A stretch of 64,000 nucleotides of DNA from Oscillospiraceae bacterium (GTDB taxonomy: Bacteria; Bacillota; Clostridia; Oscillospirales; Ruminococcaceae): positions 29,608 through 93,607 of the forward strand of contig JAKSPK010000005.1 in the NCBI GenBank assembly GCA_024404875.1. The letters are read 5' to 3'. The translations under genes and the position numbers were made by a program. Each line of letters opens with the position of its first letter. Positions within the stretch are counted from its first letter, which is position 1. Shown here piece by piece: positions 53,581 through 62,048 of this stretch. The notes beneath the pieces were generated by a model. It saw nothing but the letters and a program-made list of their open reading frames with translations, did no database searches and was not told the origin of the DNA.

Positions 53581-54003
53581 TTATCTGCTGTTTGCCAGCC
53601 GCCGCGTTACCTCAGCATATTCTTCCTCGGTCAGCGCACCGTCCTCATAGAGCAGCCGGTACTTCTCCGCAGCCTCGGCGCGGTCCTGCTCGCGGAGCCT
53701 TCTGCCCCTGACGATCCCGACAATGCCGGAAACCGTATAAACCATTCCCAGCACCATCAGGAGAATGCCGAGCATCCGCCCGCCCTCCAGCATGAGCGCC
53801 GTCCCGATGGCCTCGGCGAGCTTTGCCAGCAGCGGAAAAATCAGCAGCGCATCTTCCTGCGTTGCCTGCGGCACAGCTGTCTGCAGGCCGTAAAGATGCA
53901 CCAGCAGCGCAGTGCCGGCCGCCGCCATGATAATACCGGTAATCAGAATGATCTGTCCGCTCAGCAGCATCCTGCCGCCGCGGGAACGCTTCGGTTTGGC
54001 CAT
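53581..54003 (-). CDS. Two-helix membrane protein with SHOCT-like C-terminus
   Basis: 140 residues. Helices at about 14-36 (GQIILITGIIMAAAGTALLV) and 78-102 (GILLMVLGMVYTVSGIVGIV), then a cytosolic end RLLYEDGALTEEEYAEVTRR that matches the SHOCT motif, a short oligomerisation module. It occupies the place between recJ and relA where apt usually lies, 12 bp after recJ. Function unknown. Confidence 0.75.
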   Translation of the reverse strand: MAKPKRSRGGRMLLSGQIILITGIIMAAAGTALLVHLYGLQTAVPQATQEDALLIFPLLAKLAEAIGTALMLEGGRMLGILLMVLGMVYTVSGIVGIVRGRRLREQDRAEAAEKYRLLYEDGALTEEEYAEVTRRLANSR

Positions 54004-54015
54004 ATTGCTTCCTCC

Positions 54016-56058
54016 TTAAACCGACTGCGCATGGGCGAGGATCTGTCGGTAGGCGGCCGATTCGTTCAGCTCGCGCTTTCTCCGGACAGGCACCGCCCGC
54101 AGTGTTTCCGTGACCGCGTCATACTCCAGCAGCTCCAGTTCGCTGAAAATATCTGCGATCATCCGCGCTCGACAGCGGTTCATGCCGGCATTTTGCAGCT
54201 TGCCGCAGATTTGCGTGATCGTAAGCGGCATCTGCTGTACCATCTGATATACTGCAACCAGATCGCGCCGGTGCGGACACATTCTCTGATAATAGGCCGG
54301 TGCGGGGAGCTGCTCGCCGCGGCAATAGGCTTCATATGCTGTCTGCGCCGCGATCGCCTGCTCCTGTGCGCGTTCCGATTCGCGGAAATCCTCCGCACGG
54401 AGCGTTAGCGACGGTCTGCCGTTGTATTCGCCGGCCTCCGCTTCGATCAGAAAATCGAGCTTTTGTCCCGGCAGAATGCCTGTCTCCTCCGGCCGAATCC
54501 GAAACATCAATACTTCATGCTGCACATTCCCGCTGCGCAGCCGGATCTTCGTGTGCACTCCGCCCGACAGCGGCACCAATTCCGTGACCGTCATCTCCGG
54601 CAGCACAAACCGCGGTTTCGGATTGCCCGCGCCGAACGGCTCCAGGATGGAGAGACCCGAGACATTCTCCGGTGTCAGCTTCTGCGGCTCCAGAGCCCGT
54701 TCCGCATGAACTGTCATGACCGGCATCTGCGGATGGTGTGCGGCTGCATAGGCTTCGATCGCCGCAAAGAACGCATCGCGCTCCGCATCCGCGACCGTAA
54801 AGCCGCCTGCGCCGGGGTGTCCGCCGTAGCGAATCAGATGCGGCTCGCAGGCCTTCAGGCATTCAAATACTGAAAATGCACCGAAGCTCCGCGCCGAACC
54901 GCGGTATCCGCCCTCTTCATCCTTCGCCATGAGGAAGCAGGGCTTTCCAAAGCGTTCCATCAGTCTCGCTGCAACAATACCGATTACGCCGTGATGCCAG
55001 CCCTCTCCGGCAAATGCCAGCACACGCTGATTCAGCAGCTTTGGCTGCTTCGCGATCTCTGCTATGATCTCTGCGGTAATCCGCTGCTCGGTCTCGCGGC
55101 GTTCATTGTTCAGCGCATGAAGCTGGCCGGCGAGCAGCTGAGCCTCATCCGGATCGTCGGTCAGCAGCAGTCTGGCCGCGATCGATGCCGATGCAAAGCG
55201 TCCTGCCGCATTGATGCGCGGGATGAGCTGAAAAGCAGCCGTCTGAGCGCTGATCGGCTTGCCTTCGTCAATGCCGCAGACGGCCATCAGCGAGAGCAGT
55301 CCCATTCGCTCTGTATTTGCAAGAAGCTGCAATCCGCGCTGCACGATGAAACGGTTTTCGCCGTTCAGCGGCATGACATCCGCAATCGTTGCGAGTGCCG
55401 CAAGATCACCGAACTGCTCCAGTACCGGCTCCCAGTCGCCGCCGTCAAGCGCCGCAATCAGCTTCAGCACAACCACTGCCCCGCAGATCGTTTTGTATGG
55501 CGAGGGGCAGTCCGGCCGGAAAGGATCCACGACGGCCGCTGCTTCCGGCAGCTCATCGCCGGGGCGGTGATGATCGGTCACGACCAGATCCATGCCCATT
55601 TCGCGGATTGCCCGTGCTTCCTCGATCGCCGAGATGCCGTTGTCGACCGTGATGATGAGGGAAACACCCGCCTCATGCAGCTCACGCAGGCGGTCTGTAC
55701 GCATTCCGTAGCCCTCTTGTCGCGTCGGGATATACCACTGCGCATCCGCGCCGGCACAAAGCAGCCAGTCCGTCAGCATGACCGTTGAGGTTACGCCGTC
55801 GCAGTCATAGTCGCCGTAAACGCAGATACGCTCACCGCTGTCCACTGCCGCGAGGATCCGCTCGACGGCTTGATCCATATCGCGCAGCAAAAAAGGATCC
55901 GTCAGCTCCGCAACATCCAGCATCAGCTGTGCTGCCTCGATCGTTTCGATGCCGCGGGATACAAGGATCTCCGCGCAGAGCTGTGTGATGCCGCCCTGCC
56001 TTGCGAGCAGCTCCGCCTTTCTGATATCCGGCGTTCCGATCTGCCACCGTTTACGCAA
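54016..56058 (-). CDS. recJ: Single-stranded-DNA-specific exonuclease RecJ
   Basis: 680 residues. DHH motifs VYGDYDCDGVTSTVML, DNGISAIEEA and VTDHHRPGDELPEA, and the DHHA1 motif GGHPGAGGFTVADAE, then an OB-fold. A C-terminal extension of about 120 residues (from AYEAYCRGEQLPAPAYYQRM) resembles the Firmicutes RecJ_C region. It degrades ssDNA 5' to 3' in repair. First gene of recJ-SHOCT-relA-MBL. Confidence 0.96.
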   Translation of the reverse strand: MRKRWQIGTPDIRKAELLARQGGITQLCAEILVSRGIETIEAAQLMLDVAELTDPFLLRDMDQAVERILAAVDSGERICVYGDYDCDGVTSTVMLTDWLLCAGADAQWYIPTRQEGYGMRTDRLRELHEAGVSLIITVDNGISAIEEARAIREMGMDLVVTDHHRPGDELPEAAAVVDPFRPDCPSPYKTICGAVVVLKLIAALDGGDWEPVLEQFGDLAALATIADVMPLNGENRFIVQRGLQLLANTERMGLLSLMAVCGIDEGKPISAQTAAFQLIPRINAAGRFASASIAARLLLTDDPDEAQLLAGQLHALNNERRETEQRITAEIIAEIAKQPKLLNQRVLAFAGEGWHHGVIGIVAARLMERFGKPCFLMAKDEEGGYRGSARSFGAFSVFECLKACEPHLIRYGGHPGAGGFTVADAERDAFFAAIEAYAAAHHPQMPVMTVHAERALEPQKLTPENVSGLSILEPFGAGNPKPRFVLPEMTVTELVPLSGGVHTKIRLRSGNVQHEVLMFRIRPEETGILPGQKLDFLIEAEAGEYNGRPSLTLRAEDFRESERAQEQAIAAQTAYEAYCRGEQLPAPAYYQRMCPHRRDLVAVYQMVQQMPLTITQICGKLQNAGMNRCRARMIADIFSELELLEYDAVTETLRAVPVRRKRELNESAAYRQILAHAQSV

Positions 56059-56149
56059 ATCCCGTCACCTCCGCTTTTTTGATATGATGGCCGATACGCC
56101 CTGCCGAAACAGCTGCATCACCGGCTGTGTATGATTATCCTATTATATC

Positions 56150-56178
56150 AGTATACCATTTTTAGGCTGAAAATGCAA
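56150..56178 (-). promoter_or_regulatory. Promoter of the recJ operon
   Basis: Minus strand TTGCAT (complement of 56173-56178), 17 bp, TATACT (complement of 56150-56155) with TGG extended -10. Confidence 0.75.
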
Positions 56179-56216
56179 GTCTCCGATGCGCTTTTTTGTG
56201 CTTCAAACAAAAAACA

Positions 56217-56245
56217 TCCGCACAGGGTTGTATTCCCCGTGCGGA
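56217..56245 (-). terminator. Terminator of the Wzz-like gene
   Basis: TCCGCACAGGG and CCCCGTGCGGA form a stem with one mismatch; on the minus strand TGTTTTTTG follows. Confidence 0.8.
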
Positions 56246-56253
56246 CATGATCT

Positions 56254-57816
56254 TTATTTCTTATTCTTTTCAGGTTTATCAGCGGTTTTATCCGCAGTGT
56301 TTTTTGCGGTCGGTTCCTCTGCTACATTCTTTGGTTCATCGCCGTCTGTTTCGGCTGCGGCCTCCATTTTCATGCGCTTCGCTTTCATTTCCTCAATCAG
56401 CGCCATCACAAAGCTGACACCGAGATAGAAGATGAAGATCATTGCTTCTGCGCCGACACACGGAACGACTGCCTTGGAGATACCGTGCTTGACTGTCGTT
56501 GCAGCATCATAAGCAGCCGGAACGAGAACATTGTATGCGTTGCCAAGGGAAACATTTTGGTAGTAGTCATCTGCGGTCTTTTCGACAAGTTCGATCATCT
56601 CATTGAGCTTCTTATTAACTTTTTCAAGATCCTTCTCGATTCGCTCGACCTTGTCCTCGCTGTTTGCGATCGTGTTCTTCTTCAGAGTCTGAAGACGCTG
56701 TTTGTAAAAAGCAATGCTCTGCTTTGTCTCAGAAAGATTTTCCTGTGCAGTAATTCTGCGATTGATGAGCTTGTCATACTCTTCAGAAGAAACGGTTGTT
56801 TCGGTATTGCCAACGCTGTCAGAGAAGATGATGACCTGATCCTTTTCATAGGCATCGAACGCATCCTGGATTGCATCCAGTGTTTCCTGATCGGTGATTT
56901 GCTGACGCTCGAGATTTTCGATCCGGTACTCATAGTAAGCCTGAAGCCGAACCTTATCCTTGGTGATATTGTTGACGCTCAGGTAAGAGGAGATCAGATC
57001 CAGATCCAGATTCTGGATAGAGTTGATTGCTGTTTTCAGATCTGCAAAGGTATAGCCGGTCGCTGAAGAACGGAAACGTGTCGAGTCTTCATTGGCAAGG
57101 CTGGTGACATAGTGGTTCAGCTGCTTGAGAGAATCGCGGAACAGATCTACAGCCTCCGCATAGTCATAATCCTTATAGTTCTGTGCGCTGAGCGAAACAC
57201 CGAGCGCTTCATTATAGCCGAACTCCTCATAGAAGTAACTGCGGTATGCATCCAGCATCGCATTCAGCAGCTGAACGGCTTCTGTACGGGTTATGGCAGC
57301 CTCTCTGTACTTAAAGGTGATATTGTACTGAGTAGAAAACCAGCTGACATCCAGCATGGCATTCGCAGCAGCAAGCTGTCCGCTCGAAGAATTCTCATAA
57401 ACATTCTGGTAGGTGTTGAGGCGCTGATATGCATCCTCCGGCATCTTTCCTTCGATCTCCATGCCCTGGCGCACCGGCTCCAGAAGCTCGGGATTCATTC
57501 CGCATTCTTCAAGTGCTTTGCTGATGATGCGCGGTGCTTTCAGCGTGTTCCAATCGAAATCAGTACCGTCCGGATTCTTGCCCTTTTCAATGCCTTTGTA
57601 ATTAAAACTGACAACTGCACGTACCGGGTTTGAGGATGTCGTTGTAAAGAACATACTTGCGCTTGCAATCAGACCGCCGACAAGAATCGCAACCATCAGC
57701 CACACAGCAAAGTATTTTTTCAGTTTCCGGAAGATCGTCGAAAAGGAAATGACAGCTATTTCCTCCTCGCGTTTTTCCTCCTGCTTCAGGATCACATTTA
57801 CATTTTGTTCCGCCAT
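56254..57816 (-). CDS. Wzz / chain-length-determinant-like membrane protein
   Basis: 520 residues. One helix near the N-terminus (AVWLMVAILVGGLIASASMFF, about 45-65), a long mostly helical outer domain with coiled-coil character (about 75-440), and a second helix near the C-terminus (AMIFIFYLGVSFVMALI), followed by a Lys/Glu/Ala-rich tail. This is the topology of Wzz proteins that control polysaccharide chain length. PVRAVVSFNYKGIEKG replaces the usual start of the Wzz motif. The ATG at 57816 has GGAGG 7 nt upstream. No polysaccharide cluster adjoins it. Confidence 0.65.
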   Translation of the reverse strand: MAEQNVNVILKQEEKREEEIAVISFSTIFRKLKKYFAVWLMVAILVGGLIASASMFFTTTSSNPVRAVVSFNYKGIEKGKNPDGTDFDWNTLKAPRIISKALEECGMNPELLEPVRQGMEIEGKMPEDAYQRLNTYQNVYENSSSGQLAAANAMLDVSWFSTQYNITFKYREAAITRTEAVQLLNAMLDAYRSYFYEEFGYNEALGVSLSAQNYKDYDYAEAVDLFRDSLKQLNHYVTSLANEDSTRFRSSATGYTFADLKTAINSIQNLDLDLISSYLSVNNITKDKVRLQAYYEYRIENLERQQITDQETLDAIQDAFDAYEKDQVIIFSDSVGNTETTVSSEEYDKLINRRITAQENLSETKQSIAFYKQRLQTLKKNTIANSEDKVERIEKDLEKVNKKLNEMIELVEKTADDYYQNVSLGNAYNVLVPAAYDAATTVKHGISKAVVPCVGAEAMIFIFYLGVSFVMALIEEMKAKRMKMEAAAETDGDEPKNVAEEPTAKNTADKTADKPEKNKK

Positions 57817-57899
57817 ATCAAAGCCTCCGTTTTTTACTTCTGAATACCATATAACAGGCGTTTTTTGCGCATCCTGACAGATTCGCAAACCTTTTATAC

Positions 57900-57928
57900 A
57901 GTATATCACATTTTCAGTATCAGTGCAA
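57900..57928 (-). promoter_or_regulatory. Promoter of the Wzz-like gene
   Basis: Minus strand TTGCAC (complement of 57923-57928), 17 bp, TATACT (complement of 57900-57905) with TGA extended -10. Confidence 0.7.
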
Positions 57929-58090
57929 GAACAAATACTGCATCCCTCCGATTTTCTCTTTTTTGCACAAAATCAGATATAAAACCTCCTGAATACTGCC
58001 CGTTTTCGTCGCCTCACGCAGACGGATCTTCGGTTTGGACAAATATTGCGGTTTTAATTGTCAAAAATTGTCATTTTTTCTGTAATTCAC

Positions 58091-58119
58091 TTGACATTCA
58101 TACGATATTATGGTATGAT
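58091..58119 (+). promoter_or_regulatory. Promoter of the 291-residue protein gene
   Basis: TTGACA (58091-58096), 17 bp, TATGAT (58114-58119) with TGG extended -10. Confidence 0.75.
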
Positions 58120-58192
58120 AGACCAAATGCGATTGACCGATTTTCTGCGGTGACCAGGCTGCTGCAAAATACAAAGCTGAGGAGGCAAAGAT

Positions 58193-59068
58193 ATGTTTAT
58201 CAAGGATGAATCCAAATACCAGGAGCTGAAAGCAAAGGGCGAGGAGCTGACGCATTTTCTGCAAAGTACGGATCATTCCGAGCAGGATAAACAAATGCGG
58301 CTCATGGAATATCTGAATGAGCTGAATGCTGAACGCGCCGCTGATCTCGGCATTTCGTTTACAGAGCGTATGCTCGAACGCATCTGCGGTGCTTTTGAAG
58401 CGCATCCGACTGCAGACCTTGCCGTCGATCAGCTTTATACCTGTCTGCTGCTCCAGCAGTTCCACTCAATGCAGTTTGATGCATGGCGCGCACATCCTGC
58501 GATTGTGGAATGCCAGAGCGCACTGACCATACTCGAAGCGGAGGGCAGATGGTCCGACTGTCTGCGCTACTGCCAGGATACTGCGAATACCTATGCGGAA
58601 GCACATTTCTGGCCGGAAGCGCTCGCTTATGCGCTTCGTGCGCATAACAGCACAAGAGAGCTGCTCCGGAAGGATGTCAAGGTTCTGGAAAACGGCGAGC
58701 TGCTTGATATGGCGGACAGCGCTTATTCGATCATCATCTGCGCACTGAATACTGCGGACGGCATTTCACCGGAGATCGAGCAGATGCTTCGTGAGGATCT
58801 TGGCAGCGACAGCTATTCCGCCGTCCGTGCAGAGGCACGGGAGGCAAAGGATGCAGAGCCGGTCATTGATCCGGTTGAACTGACACCGGAATATCTCGCG
58901 ATCCGCTCTGAGCTGGAGGAGAAGATCGACGAGGCGCTGGAGCATGAACGCGGCTACTATGATTACTGCAAGGAATACTGGATGGCCAAACGCATGATCC
59001 TGCGCAGCGACTACGGCATCCGCTGGAAATCGCCGGCAGCACTCAATCCGCATGAGGAATTTCACTGA
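58193..59068 (+). CDS. Cytosolic helical protein, unknown
   Basis: 291 residues, no signal peptide or membrane segment. Almost wholly helical by eye, with a C-terminal charged stretch (VELTPEYLAIRSELEEKIDE) and the ending YDYCKEYWMAKRMILRSDYG, in which Trp/Tyr-rich positions suggest a structured end. The middle (residues 110-190) resembles TPR-like helix pairs. I do not recognise the family. GAGGAGG precedes the ATG by about 8 nt. Own promoter; a hairpin (59078-59105) follows before the flavin-fold gene. Confidence 0.6.
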   Translation: MFIKDESKYQELKAKGEELTHFLQSTDHSEQDKQMRLMEYLNELNAERAADLGISFTERMLERICGAFEAHPTADLAVDQLYTCLLLQQFHSMQFDAWRAHPAIVECQSALTILEAEGRWSDCLRYCQDTANTYAEAHFWPEALAYALRAHNSTRELLRKDVKVLENGELLDMADSAYSIIICALNTADGISPEIEQMLREDLGSDSYSAVRAEAREAKDAEPVIDPVELTPEYLAIRSELEEKIDEALEHERGYYDYCKEYWMAKRMILRSDYGIRWKSPAALNPHEEFH

Positions 59069-59077
59069 ACCCGGACA

Positions 59078-59105
59078 GACGGGCAGCGCTTCGGCTCTGC
59101 CCGTC
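59078..59105 (+). terminator. Hairpin after the 291-residue protein gene
   Basis: GACGGGCAG and CTGCCCGTC arms with a TTCG-containing loop, then CTTTATTAT. Confidence 0.6.
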
Positions 59106-59135
59106 CTTTATTATGAATGAAACGAGGTATACAAG

Positions 59136-59612
59136 ATGTTTCGCGAGCTCGCAAGAATCAAACAGCAGCTTAGTGACGCGGAGTGCATCCGCATCCTGGC
59201 CGAAGAAAAGCGCGGTGTGCTTTCTGTGCTCGGTGATGACGGCTATCCCTACGGAATGCCGCTCAATCACTATTATGATCCGGAGGACGGGAGCCTCTAT
59301 TTTCACAGCGGCATGACCGGTCACAGGATCGACGCAATTCGGCGTGAGCCGAAGGTATCGTTCTGCGTCATTGACGGCGGCACACCGGATGAAAACGGCT
59401 GGTCGCTGATATTTCGCAGCGTGATCGTTTTCGGCAGGATCAAGATCATTGAAGACAGCAGCCGCATCATTGAGATCAGCCGGAAGCTCAGTCATAAATT
59501 TACGCGGGATGACGCCTATATTGAACAGGAAATTGAAAAACACGGCGCAAAAACACTGATGTTCGCTCTTGTGCCGGAGCATATCTGCGGCAAGCGCGTC
59601 AGCGAAAAATAA
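59136..59612 (+). CDS. Pyridoxamine-5'-phosphate-oxidase-fold flavin protein (NimA-like)
   Basis: 158 residues. Split-barrel flavin fold: LAEEKRGVLSVLGDDGYPYG, PLNHYYDPEDGSLYFHSGMT, GHRIDAIRREPKVSF and VIVFGRIKIIED. These match the pyridoxamine 5'-phosphate oxidase-related / nitroimidazole-resistance family, FMN-binding reductases of unknown natural substrate. No resistance claim can be made. It lies after the hairpin at 59078-59105 and before a strong terminator. Confidence 0.85.
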   Translation: MFRELARIKQQLSDAECIRILAEEKRGVLSVLGDDGYPYGMPLNHYYDPEDGSLYFHSGMTGHRIDAIRREPKVSFCVIDGGTPDENGWSLIFRSVIVFGRIKIIEDSSRIIEISRKLSHKFTRDDAYIEQEIEKHGAKTLMFALVPEHICGKRVSEK

Positions 59613-59645
59613 AGCAGCAGCCCCGGGGATTCCGGGGCTGCTGCT
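59613..59645 (-). terminator. Terminator between the flavin-fold gene and the GH5 gene
   Basis: AGCAGCAGCCCCGG and CCGGGGCTGCTGCT form a perfect 14-bp stem. The T-rich side (TTTATTTTT) is on the minus strand, so it mainly ends the GH5 transcript. Confidence 0.8.
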
Positions 59646-59683
59646 TGTCATGGATGCGTTCAATCCGCAGTCTCTTCATTTTA

Positions 59684-61549
59684 TCAGAACTGCGGGATGA
59701 GCTTTGCGACGAACTGAAGAATCAGGATGCCGTCGTTGTTTTCGAGCTTTCCGTTCTGGTCGGTATCGGCGTTTGCCTTGCCGACTGCGGAGATGATAGC
59801 ATCTCCGTCTTCGCCGATATACCGTGCAAGAAGCACAGTATCCGAGACATCAACATCGCCGTTCTCATCGACATCGCCGAGCAGCGATGGTGTCACGACT
59901 GCGGGTTCCGTTGTTGTAGTGAGAATGGTGGTTTCGGCCGTGGTTGTCTCGATGACATCCGGTATTGTCGTGATGATAGTGGTCATTGCAGTGGTGGTTT
60001 CTGTTTCGGCTGCAGTCGTTGCTGCTGTGGTTGTTGTTGCGGCGGCAGGTTTCTCATCTGTGAAGACTGTGCAGACCTTCGCGGTCTCCTTCCAGCCGTT
60101 TGCACCGTTGACAACGACCTCGCCCCAGTCCTTCGAGAGCGTGCCGCCTGCATTTTCGCTGCTCATATCGAGATATTCAACCGGGCTGCCGTTGCCGTTC
60201 CAGCTCCATGCCATCCAGCCGGTGCCGGTCTGCTGTGCGTACTCCATGATGTATGCTTCGTCTACATCGCCGTCAGAATGCTTATAGCCGAATTCGCCGA
60301 TGACGAGGCAGAGCTGACGGGTGATCATGCTGTCCATGATGCTCTTTATCATCTGCTGTGTGCCGCCTGCATAGCCGTACATATGGACGGAGAACATCGT
60401 GTTATGTTCCGGATCGGCTTCCAGCACAGCCGCGCCGCTGTTGATGACAGTCGATGCGGTCTGTCCCCAGCCGCCCGCGTCACACATGATGCAGTGCTTG
60501 AGGCCGGCATCGCGGATGATCTTCACTGCTTCGATATAAGCGGACTGCCATGCGGAATCATTTGCGCTGCCCTGCCATTCGTTTGCGATGTTGATAATGA
60601 CGGTGTCCTCATGGCCTGCGAGCGCAGATTTCAGCTCTGTGAAATACTTTGCTGCGTTCAGGAGCGGCTGTGTCTCGTTCTTGCCGGTCGCGTCGTGGAC
60701 CTCAAAGACTGCAATGAGCTGATTCGCTTCGCAGATCTTGATGAGATTTGCGATTTCGCCGGCAGTATTCTTGTCATACTGATCGCCGTCGCCGAGGACG
60801 ATGCGGACAGTATTTGCACCGTAGCCCGCGATTTCCTTCAGTGTGGCATCCACATTGTTCTGCCACTTAAACCATGTGTACGCGTAGTTTGTGCCGCGCA
60901 TGATGAATGGATTTCCGTTCGCATCACAGAGCTTGGAGCCGTTGACATAGAAGCCATCCTTGGGTTCGACTTCGGCGGAAGCGCTGCCGCCGAGCTTCAG
61001 ATCAGAAATCTCGACTGTGCCGCTGACCGGTGTGCTGGTCGGAGCGGAGATCATCATATTGATGCGGTGAACTTCGTAGAGATCTGCAACGGCGCAGACG
61101 GTATCATTGAATGTCCATTCCTCACCGGTGAGATAATAGTTCAGCTCCTGTGAGGCGCCCGGATCGATCGTTGCATAGGTGTTGGACTGATGCCAGCTCC
61201 AGTCGCCGCCGGTGCCGAGCGCGATGCCGAAGGTCACAGCGCTGCTGCCGGTATTCGTGACAGTCATCGAAAGCTTGGTATAATCCGACCAGTCCCAGCC
61301 GGAGCCGTCCTGGGCGCAGAAGCCTGCGATGTATTCCTGGTTGTCGGCCTTGTCGAAGGTGACTGTGGTCTTGCCGCTGCCGTCCTGTACGGAAACGGTC
61401 GCTTCCTGGTAGCCGTCGGTCTTTTCCCAGTTGTAGCCGCCGGCACCGTCTGCTGCGGCTGCGTGGATGCCCGTGACGGCCGAGAGCGATGCGGCGGTCA
61501 CGGCGAGCGCTGTCAGCGCTGCGCGAAGCTTGTTTTTCTGCATTATCAT
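59684..61549 (-). CDS. Cellulosomal GH5 glycanase (mannanase-like) with N-terminal beta-sandwich and C-terminal dockerin
   Basis: 621 residues: signal peptide 1-33, a beta-sandwich (35-190, GYNWEKTDGYQEATVSVQDG start) likely carbohydrate binding, a GH5 domain (about 197-475), a Thr-rich linker (505-550) and a dockerin (557-621, loop DVDENGDVDVSDTVLLARY). Acid/base Glu324 lies in NIANEWQG and nucleophile Glu419 in VIGEFGYKH. Phrases such as RGTNYAYTWFKWQ, ANTVRIVLGDG and AVFEVHDATG are closest to GH5 subfamily 8 beta-mannanases. GAGGGG precedes the ATG at 61549 by about 8 nt. Substrate specificity is inference. Confidence 0.88.
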   Translation of the reverse strand: MIMQKNKLRAALTALAVTAASLSAVTGIHAAAADGAGGYNWEKTDGYQEATVSVQDGSGKTTVTFDKADNQEYIAGFCAQDGSGWDWSDYTKLSMTVTNTGSSAVTFGIALGTGGDWSWHQSNTYATIDPGASQELNYYLTGEEWTFNDTVCAVADLYEVHRINMMISAPTSTPVSGTVEISDLKLGGSASAEVEPKDGFYVNGSKLCDANGNPFIMRGTNYAYTWFKWQNNVDATLKEIAGYGANTVRIVLGDGDQYDKNTAGEIANLIKICEANQLIAVFEVHDATGKNETQPLLNAAKYFTELKSALAGHEDTVIINIANEWQGSANDSAWQSAYIEAVKIIRDAGLKHCIMCDAGGWGQTASTVINSGAAVLEADPEHNTMFSVHMYGYAGGTQQMIKSIMDSMITRQLCLVIGEFGYKHSDGDVDEAYIMEYAQQTGTGWMAWSWNGNGSPVEYLDMSSENAGGTLSKDWGEVVVNGANGWKETAKVCTVFTDEKPAAATTTTAATTAAETETTTAMTTIITTIPDVIETTTAETTILTTTTEPAVVTPSLLGDVDENGDVDVSDTVLLARYIGEDGDAIISAVGKANADTDQNGKLENNDGILILQFVAKLIPQF

Positions 61550-61621
61550 CTTTTGAACCCCTCTTTTTTTCGCCAATGCGGCATTTATGTGAAGCTGCTC
61601 CGGTCAGCTGCTTCTGTGTTT

Positions 61622-61650
61622 ATTATACAAAGAACGCACGGTACTGTCAA
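61622..61650 (-). promoter_or_regulatory. Promoter of the GH5-dockerin gene
   Basis: Minus strand TTGACA (complement of 61645-61650), 17 bp, TATAAT (complement of 61622-61627). Confidence 0.85.
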
Positions 61651-61751
61651 ACCTTTTCGGGGAAATTCCGCGAAAAAACGAAAAGGAACTGTATCCATTA
61701 AGTAACAGTCGGCAGATAAAACAGATTTTAAGTGAATGATAGGCGTCACTC

Positions 61752-61808
61752 TGCCGTAATCTTGGCAATATTACGCGAATCATCGGCAACATTCGACAAA
61801 TTACGGCA
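61752..61808. promoter_or_regulatory. Repeat cluster, candidate operator
   Basis: TGCCGTAAT (61752-61760) and ATTACGGCA (61800-61808) form a 9-bp inverted repeat. Between them GGCAA-N-ATT occurs at 61764 and 61785, a 21-bp period (two helical turns). It lies about 100 bp upstream of the GH5 promoter and 140 bp upstream of the rnj promoter. Confidence 0.4.
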
Positions 61809-61949
61809 TCTCTTTCTGTCAGTTTACACAATTCTCCCGCGCAAATGATGATTCCGGATACCGCTTGCACCGATTCGGCAAAAACTCCGCAGATTCGCGA
61901 TGATTTTTGCCGTGGTTCCCGAAAAACAGGCCCCCTGTCTGTTTGAGAC

Positions 61950-61978
61950 TTGACTTTTTCACTGTTTTGGCGTATACT
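61950..61978 (+). promoter_or_regulatory. Promoter of rnj
   Basis: TTGACT (61950-61955), 17 bp, TATACT (61973-61978), about 70 bp before the TTG start. Confidence 0.7.
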
Positions 61979-62048
61979 AAATACTGAATGGGTATACCTG
62001 AAAGAAAAGCCGGTGCTCCGCAGTGCCGGCGGAAAGTGAGGATATTTT

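Larger units (their letters stand above)
61550..62048. other. Divergent intergenic region GH5 / rnj
   Basis: Contains the GH5 promoter (61622-61650, minus), the rnj promoter (61950-61978, plus) and a repeat cluster at 61752-61808. No small gene is apparent. Confidence 0.6.

Noticed and set aside
59900-60060. Thr-rich low-complexity stretch as a DNA repeat array
   Set aside because: It is the protein linker of the GH5 enzyme; codons vary and no repeat unit is regular enough to be an array.
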